Source: JANLTP01 sp031363055
GTDB taxonomy: Bacteria > Pseudomonadota > Gammaproteobacteria > Burkholderiales > Burkholderiaceae_E
DNA length: 49,655 nt
NCBI GenBank assembly: GCA_031363055.1
Contig: JANLTP010000249.1
Location: 1-49,655 of the forward strand
Direction of reading: 5' to 3'
A program made the translations under genes and the position numbers. Each line of letters opens with the position of its first letter. Position 1 is the stretch's first letter. Shown here in pieces: positions 22,919-29,900 of the stretch. The notes beneath the pieces were generated by a model that saw only the letters and a list, made by a program, of their open reading frames with translations, did not search any database and had not been told where the DNA came from.

Positions 22919-22984
22919 AGTGGCCACGCTGCTCAGCCAGCAGGTAACATCGCGCGGCTTTTTAACTAATCTTTGGGAATCAAC

Positions 22985-23173
22985 ATGACGCAGTCGTCTG
23001 CATTGCCGTTTCGTACCTGGATGTGCCTTATTTGCGGTTGGATTTATGAAGAGGCGCTGGGTGTGCCGGATGAGGGGATCGCCGCCGGGACCCGTTGGGA
23101 AGAGGTTCCGATCAACTGGACCTGCCCCGAATGCGGCGCGCGCAAGGAAGATTTTGAAATGGTTGAGATTTGA
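22985..23173 (+). CDS. Rubredoxin
   Basis: A 62-residue small iron protein. The two Cys pairs CLICG and CPECG ligate one Fe, with the aromatic core residues of rubredoxins (WIYEEALGVPDEGI, WTCPECG). It would be a one-electron carrier in the cytoplasm, for example to an alkane hydroxylase or an oxygen- or peroxide-reducing enzyme; the partner is not in the window. ATG at 22985 is used, with GGGA upstream; TTG at 22973 is also in frame. It lies 72 bp ahead of pilG. Confidence 0.95.
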   Translation: MTQSSALPFRTWMCLICGWIYEEALGVPDEGIAAGTRWEEVPINWTCPECGARKEDFEMVEI

Positions 23174-23225
23174 CCCGTAAGTATCTAATTAACATGAAGT
23201 TTTAGAATCTTTCGGGCTTGGTGAC

Positions 23226-23234
23226 TGATATAAT
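23226..23234 (+). promoter_or_regulatory. Extended -10 promoter ahead of pilG
   Basis: TGATATAAT is a perfect extended -10 (TGN-TATAAT). It ends 11 bases before the pilG ATG, so the leader would be about five bases, although GAGGT at 23236-23240 is in Shine-Dalgarno position. No good -35 is visible. Confidence 0.55.
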
Positions 23235-23245
23235 TGAGGTAGTAA

Positions 23246-23668
23246 ATGAGCCAATCCGAAAGTCAGCCGCGAAATCTTGGCGACATACAAGGCCTGAGGG
23301 TCATGGTTATCGACGACAGCAACACCATACGTCGCAGCGCGGAAATTTTTTTGGGTCAGGCCGGTTGCAAGGTCATCCTTGCCGAGGATGGATTCGATGC
23401 ACTGTCGAAAATTGCCGATCTGCATCCCGAAGTCATTTTTTGCGATATTTTGATGCCACGGCTGGACGGTTATCAGACCTGCGCATTGATCAAGAAGAGT
23501 CCGAAATTTTCTACGATCCCGGTCATCATGTTGTCCTCGAAAGACGGGCTGTTTGATCGCGCTCGCGGCCGCATGGTGGGATCCGACCAGTATCTGACCA
23601 AGCCGTTCACCAAAGACAGTCTGCTCAAGGCAGTTGCTGAATTTGCCCCTCGTGCCGTCTCGGCGTGA
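23246..23668 (+). CDS. pilG: Twitching-motility response regulator PilG
   Basis: A 140-residue single-domain receiver (CheY-like). VIDDSNTIRRS supplies the acidic pocket, FCDILMPRLDGYQ the phosphorylated Asp, and LTKPF the conserved Lys. In the Pil-Chp system PilG receives phosphate from ChpA and promotes pilus extension; in Pseudomonas it also activates adenylate cyclase CyaB. The first 20 residues precede the receiver fold. It begins the pilGHIJ-chpA run. Confidence 0.93.
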   Translation: MSQSESQPRNLGDIQGLRVMVIDDSNTIRRSAEIFLGQAGCKVILAEDGFDALSKIADLHPEVIFCDILMPRLDGYQTCALIKKSPKFSTIPVIMLSSKDGLFDRARGRMVGSDQYLTKPFTKDSLLKAVAEFAPRAVSA

Positions 23669-23697
23669 ATCTCCAACGCCAAAAGCAGGAAGCTGTC

Positions 23698-24078
23698 ATG
23701 TCGCAAACCATCCTTGTCGTTGACGACTCACCGACCGAGCGATTCTTTCTCGCGGACCTGCTCTCCAAAAAGGGCTATACCGTCATCACTGCCGAGAATG
23801 GTGACCAGGCTCTTGAGAAGGCCAAGGCGTCGAAGCCGTTCGCGGTGGTCATGGACGTGGTCATGCCGGGTCTGTCCGGCTATCAGGCCACTCGTGCCTT
23901 GTCGAAGGATCCCGAGACTTGTCATATCCCGGTGATCTTGTGCACCAGCAAGTCGAATGAAACTGACCGCATCTGGGGTCTGCGGCAAGGGGCTCGCGAC
24001 TACGTCACCAAGCCGATCAAGGCCGAGGAACTATTGGCCAAGATTGCCGACCTGGTCGTCGAAAAAACCGTCAACTAG
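23698..24078 (+). CDS. pilH: Twitching-motility response regulator PilH
   Basis: A 126-residue CheY-like receiver: VVDDSPTERFFLADLL, MDVVMPGLSGYQATR, and YVTKPIKAEELL. In Pseudomonas PilH opposes PilG and is linked to pilus retraction. ATG at 23698 is chosen; GTG at 23665 would overlap the pilG stop and add eleven non-conserved residues. GGAAG precedes the ATG. Confidence 0.93.
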   Translation: MSQTILVVDDSPTERFFLADLLSKKGYTVITAENGDQALEKAKASKPFAVVMDVVMPGLSGYQATRALSKDPETCHIPVILCTSKSNETDRIWGLRQGARDYVTKPIKAEELLAKIADLVVEKTVN

Positions 24079-24099
24079 TAGCGGATATCAGACAGCATC

Positions 24100-24618
24100 A
24101 TGGGAGAAAGAAGCCGGACTCAACTCAGAGACTTCCAGACGCGGCTGGCGGAGCGGCTGCGCCGGGCGACGACCTCTAACGTGGCTGCCCGACTTGGGCT
24201 AATGATCGGTGATGAACGTTATCTGGTTGATCTTGCCGAGGCCGGTGAGATTGTGCCCATTCCCGAAGTCATCACGCCGGTGCCGCTGACGCGAGACTGG
24301 TTGTGTGGCCTGGTGAACATGCGCGGCGTGTTGTATGCGGTGTCTGATCTGGGTCGCTTCCAGGGTGGCTCGGTGACCAAAACATCGCGCGAATCGCGAC
24401 TGCTGGCGATTGCATCCAGCCTGAATATCAATGCAGCCATTCTGGTCACGCGCATGCTCGGTTTGCACAATGTTTCGGGCATGACCGAGCGATCCTCAGG
24501 CTCGCCGGATGCGCCGTGGCGGCGTCGACAACTCACCGATAGTGACGGTCGCGTCTGGACCGAATTGAGCCTGGCTCGGTTGGTCGTCGACGAACGTTTC
24601 CTTACAGTCAATCGATAG
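24100..24618 (+). CDS. pilI: Chemotaxis coupling protein PilI (CheW-like)
   Basis: A 172-residue CheW-domain protein linking the receptor PilJ to the kinase ChpA. RLGLMIGDERYLVDLAEAGEIVPIPEVITPVPLTRDWLCGLVNMRGVLYAVSDL follows the usual CheW strand order, including the NMRG turn. Lies 21 bp behind pilH and 19 bp ahead of pilJ. Length agrees with Pseudomonas PilI. Confidence 0.92.
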   Translation: MGERSRTQLRDFQTRLAERLRRATTSNVAARLGLMIGDERYLVDLAEAGEIVPIPEVITPVPLTRDWLCGLVNMRGVLYAVSDLGRFQGGSVTKTSRESRLLAIASSLNINAAILVTRMLGLHNVSGMTERSSGSPDAPWRRRQLTDSDGRVWTELSLARLVVDERFLTVNR

Positions 24619-24637
24619 GCCAGGGTCAGGTTCTCAT

Positions 24638-26950
24638 ATGGCACTCAGTTTTGCAAAATTGCGGCGTCCCGCTTCGATAAAAGCCAAGGATCTCGATCCC
24701 GATACGGCGATCATCGATGATCTGTCGCCCGACTCACTGATTGTTTCGGCTGCCAAGGCAAGCGTTCGCGAAAATCGCGGCAGTGCTGCAGGTGGTAGTG
24801 GTAGTGCTGGTGCGGGCGCTGGCTCAGGTGCTGGCGCAGGTGGGGCCGCGAAATCCGAGTCGACAGCCAAGGTCAAACGCAGCCCGGTGGCGCCCGCCAA
24901 TCAGGAGATCAGCGGATTTCGTCGACAACTGCAAATGCAGATGCCGATCATTGTCGTTTCCTTTGTGACGGCACTGGTGTTTCTGGGCTTGGACACCCGT
25001 CAGGCCAACGATGGCGCCATGCTTCACCAATTGGTCGGTGATGCGCTGACCCACTCACAGCGATTGGCCAAATCAGCGCCGAACGCGATGCTGGGCAACC
25101 CGGATGGCGTCAAGCAGTTGATCGAGAGTCGCGATCAACTGGCGCGAGCCGTTGGTGCACTGAAGGTCGGTGAGAATCCGGATACCGGTCGCGCGTTGGC
25201 GATCTCCGGTGGTACCGCGGCCAGCATGGAAAAAATGGAGCAATCCTGGAACGCGGTTGAATCGGCCGCAGCAACCTTGATTGCCCAGCAAAAACCGCTG
25301 CAATCGCTGGCGCAGGTGCGCAAGGCCGTCGCCGAGTCGAACCGCGAGTTTCTTGAAAATGCTCAGGTCATTGCCCAGCACAAGCTGCAATCGAATGCGC
25401 CAGCGCGCGATGTGTCGGTGACCGGCGACCTCGTGATGCTGACGCAGAAACTCGCCAAGGACGTCAATCAGTTATTGCTGGGCAACAGCGTCAATGTCGA
25501 CGCCGCGAAATCCCTACGCGCCGACTTGGCGTACTTTCGCGAAATGACCGATACCTTGCAAAATGGCAGCGATCGACTGCGAATCGCGCCGCTTGCTGAC
25601 GGCGAGAGCAAACGTGCGCTGGCCGAAATCAAGCAGCAGTTTCAAAAGTTTGCGCAGCCACTTGATCAGATACTGCAGGAGATTGAAAAAATCCAGTCTG
25701 CCAAGCGTGCCGAAGGGACCATCTTCAGTGAAAGCGAGTCACTGCGCTTGCAGTTGCAATCGGTTCAACAATCGATGCGATTGGCCGATTCACGCAACTG
25801 GAACCTATGGCTGGCGGCGATGTTCGCGCTGGTTGGCCTGCTGATCCTGTTTGCCCTGGTGCGTGCCTACCTCAATGAATCACGCAAGCGGGCCGACGAA
25901 GCCGAGCAACAAAAGGGCGTGGCCGAACGACTTGAGCAGGAAGCCAAGCGTACCAACGACCAGAATCAGACGGCGATTCTGAGGTTGATGAATGAATTGC
26001 AGGAAGTCGCTGATGGTGACCTGACGGTTCAGGCGACGGTCTCGGAAGACATTACCGGCGCGATTGCCGACTCGGTTAACTACACGGTTGAAGAGTTGCG
26101 CAATCTGGTGTCGCGGATCAACTCAACCGCTGAGCTGGTTAACGAAGCCTCCTCTAAGGCACAAATGATTGCCTCGAGCTTGCAGGCTGCCTCGGACCAG
26201 CAATCCCGGGAGATTCGCGATACCGGTGAAGCCGTGTTGCGAATGGCCCAGCAGATCAATGAAGTGTCGGCGCGCGCCTCCGAGTCGGTCGATGTTGCCA
26301 GGCAGTCGTTGGGCGCGTCGCAAGAGGGTGCTCGAGCGGTGCAAAACGCGATCGCCGGTATGAACGGTATTCGCGATCAGATTCAGGAGACTGCCAAACG
26401 GATCAAGCGTCTTGGCGAGTCGTCGCAGGAAATTGGCGAGATTGTTGAGCTCATCTCGGACATTACCGAACAGACCAACGTGTTGGCATTGAATGCGGCG
26501 ATTCAAGCCGCGTCTGCTGGCGAAGCGGGTCGCGGATTTACCGTGGTGGCCGAAGAAGTGCAGCGTCTTGCCGAGCGCTCCGGCGAGGCGACCAAGCAGA
26601 TCTCTGCATTGATTCGAACCATTCAAACCGATACCCAGGATGCGGTCGCTGCGATGGAGCGCAGTACCCAGGGCGTGGTCGAAGGCACGAAGCTCTCGGA
26701 CGAGGCCGGACGAGCGCTGGGCGATATCGGCGTGGTCTCGACTCAATTGGCCGAGCTGATTGAAGACTTCTCGAGCACGACCTCGAAACAAGCGGCGTCG
26801 GCGGGTACCGTCGCCCAGAGTATCCAGAGGATTTTGCTGGTGACCGAACAAACCAGCGAAGGCACGTTGCAGACAGCCGGCTCGATTCGCCAGCTTTCCG
26901 AGCTTGCGCAGGAACTGAAGAGCTCGGTGTCGCGCTTCAAGGTGGCTTAG
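24638..26950 (+). CDS. pilJ: Methyl-accepting chemotaxis receptor PilJ with extended N-terminus
   Basis: A 770-residue receptor. Residues 1-100 are cytoplasmic and include a Gly/Ala/Ser run (about 48-71). TM1 is near 102-120, a periplasmic helical region runs to about 385, TM2 is WNLWLAAMFALVGLLILFAL (about 388-407), then HAMP-like sequence and the signalling domain. The hairpin tip ITEQTNVLALNAAIQAASAGEAGRGFTVVAEEV lies near 608-640. Pseudomonas PilJ is about 680 residues; the extra length is at the N-terminus. It directly abuts chpA, without an intervening pilK methyltransferase. Confidence 0.94.
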   Translation: MALSFAKLRRPASIKAKDLDPDTAIIDDLSPDSLIVSAAKASVRENRGSAAGGSGSAGAGAGSGAGAGGAAKSESTAKVKRSPVAPANQEISGFRRQLQMQMPIIVVSFVTALVFLGLDTRQANDGAMLHQLVGDALTHSQRLAKSAPNAMLGNPDGVKQLIESRDQLARAVGALKVGENPDTGRALAISGGTAASMEKMEQSWNAVESAAATLIAQQKPLQSLAQVRKAVAESNREFLENAQVIAQHKLQSNAPARDVSVTGDLVMLTQKLAKDVNQLLLGNSVNVDAAKSLRADLAYFREMTDTLQNGSDRLRIAPLADGESKRALAEIKQQFQKFAQPLDQILQEIEKIQSAKRAEGTIFSESESLRLQLQSVQQSMRLADSRNWNLWLAAMFALVGLLILFALVRAYLNESRKRADEAEQQKGVAERLEQEAKRTNDQNQTAILRLMNELQEVADGDLTVQATVSEDITGAIADSVNYTVEELRNLVSRINSTAELVNEASSKAQMIASSLQAASDQQSREIRDTGEAVLRMAQQINEVSARASESVDVARQSLGASQEGARAVQNAIAGMNGIRDQIQETAKRIKRLGESSQEIGEIVELISDITEQTNVLALNAAIQAASAGEAGRGFTVVAEEVQRLAERSGEATKQISALIRTIQTDTQDAVAAMERSTQGVVEGTKLSDEAGRALGDIGVVSTQLAELIEDFSSTTSKQAASAGTVAQSIQRILLVTEQTSEGTLQTAGSIRQLSELAQELKSSVSRFKVA
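24781..24852 (+). repeat. Low-complexity Gly/Ala/Ser codon run in pilJ
   Basis: GGT/GGC, GCT/GCG and AGT codons alternate, encoding an AGAGSGAG-like linker of about 24 residues before TM1. The DNA is internally repetitive (GGTAGTGGTAGTGCTGG and variants). Confidence 0.8.
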
Positions 26951-29900
26951 ATGGGTACCTCGATCGATCTGGTCAATCTGTCCTGGTGTCTTGGAGAAAT
27001 TCGCCAGTCGTTTTCCAAAGCAGAAGCGTTGCTGGAAAAACAGCTTGCGGCTGAGCCCGATGACTTTGCCTCGCTGCGCACCGCGCGTGCGTATATTCAC
27101 CAAGCTTACGGCGCCTTGCTCGTCATCAACTTGCCCGGTGCGGTGGCTGTGGTTCGCGAGATCGAGTGCGTGCTTGATGCGTCAGAGAATAATGTCGTCG
27201 CGCTGTCCGGCGATCTGGTCAGTCGGCTGAATGCCGCCATGCATGCGGTGTTCGAGTATCTCGATGACCTGACCCAGGGTGTCGCCGATCAAGCGCTGTT
27301 GTTGTTCCCCTATTTCAAAGCATTACTCGAGGCGCGCGGCGCCGAACGGATTCATCCGGCCGATCTCCTCAGTGTCGATTTGAATCGGTCTCTGGCGGTT
27401 GTAAAACGCGATGAGACGGCGCTTGGCGATGACGCCATCGTCAAGATCAAGCAGGATTTCGAAACCGGGTTGTTGCGATATTTGCGTGAACCCGGTAGTG
27501 CTCGCGGTGTCGAGTACATGTTCTCGGCCGTGTCGACGCTCGAGCGTTCCAACCTGGCAGGATCGAACCGGAATTTCTGGCGCGTAGTCATGGCGTTTTT
27601 CGATGCGCTTCGAACCCAGGCTCTGCCGCCCGACTTTTACAGTCGACGTCTGCTGGCGCGGGTCAACCTGCAGTTACGCCAAACGCTCGACCGGGCGGCG
27701 CCGATCGCCGATCGCCTGTTCAAGGACACCTTGTTTTCGCTGGCCTACGCCAAAGATGGCTCGCCCATCGTCGCCCATGTTCGACAGATCTACGAACTCG
27801 AGGGTGTCGTTCCGCAAGACTTCGAAACACCCCTGTACGGGCGGCATGATCTTCGTGCGGTCCGGGCGGCGCGCGACGCGCTTGCCAAGGCGAAAGTTGC
27901 CTGGGACAAAGTCATGCGCGGCAGTCAAAGCGAGATGTCCCAGGTCAGCCATGCGCTCGAGGCCTTCCGCGATGCCGTTGAGCAATTGCCCGGATCGGGT
28001 ATGAAGTCGCTGGCCGCCAGCTTGCTGGAGACGCGTCGGGTTTTGAATGCCAGTCCGGACGCGCTTCGTGATCCAGCTCAGGCGCCCTTGACGCTCGAAT
28101 TGGCGACCGCGATTCTGTTCGCCGAGCAAGTGCTGGAGCAGGGCGGCCGAGCCGGCGAGACTTATGATCCGCAGGCGTCGGAGATGTCCAAACGACTGGC
28201 TTCGGCTGCTTCCGGCAGTGGCGACCGACTCGGGGATGTGCCCGGTTGGTTGCGTGCCTTCGCGCGTGCCGCCCAGGAACGCTTGACGATGACAACCTTC
28301 GTGGCCGAGACGCTCGGGAATATGCGAAGCATCGAGAAGGATCTCGACACTTATTTCCGGGACACCAGCAAAACACAAGGCTTGCCTGATGCGACTCGGC
28401 ATCTGACCCAGGTCGCTGGTGCGATGACGCTGTTGGGGCATCAGGATGCGGCGGCTGCCTCGCAACTCGCACTGGAGCAGGTGAGTCTGTTCGCGCAGGC
28501 ACAAGAGCCGCCGCCGCGTGCGGAGTTCGAGCGCTTGGCTGCCAGCTTGGCGGCCCTCGGATTTTTCGTTGAAGGGCTGTTGCAACCCGAACGGCAGGGT
28601 ACGCAGTTTGAGTTTGATCGTGTACTGGGTCAATTTCGTGCGGTAAAGACGCCATTGCGCAAGTCTGACAGCCTTGTGAATCCTGACAGCCTTGTCAGGT
28701 CTGGCAGCCTTGATGAGCCGACGGTTTTGGAACAGTCGACCGCCAGCACCGAGAGTCTGCTGGTCAGCCTCGCCAGGGCACCCGAGGACGAGGGGGTTCG
28801 CGGGCAGTTGCGCGAGGCACTCGAAAATGTTCGCGATGTCGCGTTGTTGCAGGACGATGGCGAACTCAGGAACAAGGCGAATGCCGCCATTACTTTGCTC
28901 GCTGACAGCGCTGACAGCGGCGATAACAACCTGGATCAGTTATCGGCGAGTATTTCCAATTTGGCTCCGGTTCAACTGAGCAATGAAATCGCCGCCGCAA
29001 AACTTCCCGAATCGGAAGCTGCGGTTGATACCGAGCTGCTGGAAATTTTCCTGGAGGAGGCCAACGAAGTGTTGGCCGCGATCCAGGAGAGCCAGAAGAT
29101 TTCACAAAATGCACCTGCCGATCGCGATTCCCTGACGACGATTCGCCGCGGCTTTCATACCCTGAAGGGCTCAAGCCGCATGGTCGGTTTGAACAGCTTC
29201 GGTGAAGCGGGCTGGGCCATGGAGCAGGTGCTCAACGTCTGGATGGCCGAAGAACGTCCGGGTACGCCGGCGTTGCATGCACTGATTGAATGGTCCTCTA
29301 CCTACTTTAGCGCCTGGACCGCCCTGCTGGCGCAAGACTCGGCGAGCACTATTCGGCCGGCGGCTGTGGTGGTGGCGGCCGATCAGTTCCGGGCTGGCTT
29401 GACGCCCTTACTGACCGCGTATGGTAGCCCGATTGCCGGGGTGTTCGAGGCGAAGGACGAGACGAACGACGACACGAAGGACAGGGCGCAGGATGACTCA
29501 ATGCGCGAGGCGCACGACGAGGCGGGGGACGCGGCCCGGGACGAGGCGCTGCAGGCAGCCGAGGTAGCCGACAGCTTTAACCAGCAACGGAGCATGCCCT
29601 CAGCCGAAGCGCGGCAGCTTGACGAAATTGAATTGCATGCCCTGGTGGCTGATTCCGCCCAGGATCTGTCGACCGATGTCACGGATTTTGGGGTCGACAT
29701 GGATCTCGCTATTGCGAGCATGGTCGCCGAGACCCCGCACGCTTCGGTGATTGCAGGATCCAATGTTGCAGGATCCGATGTTGCAGGATTCGATCCTGCA
29801 GGATTCGATGGTGAGGATCATGGCCACGAAAATTCGAGCAACGAAACGCCGAGCGATGTTGTACTGATCGATGGCCGCGAGGTGAGCCGCCCGCTCTACA

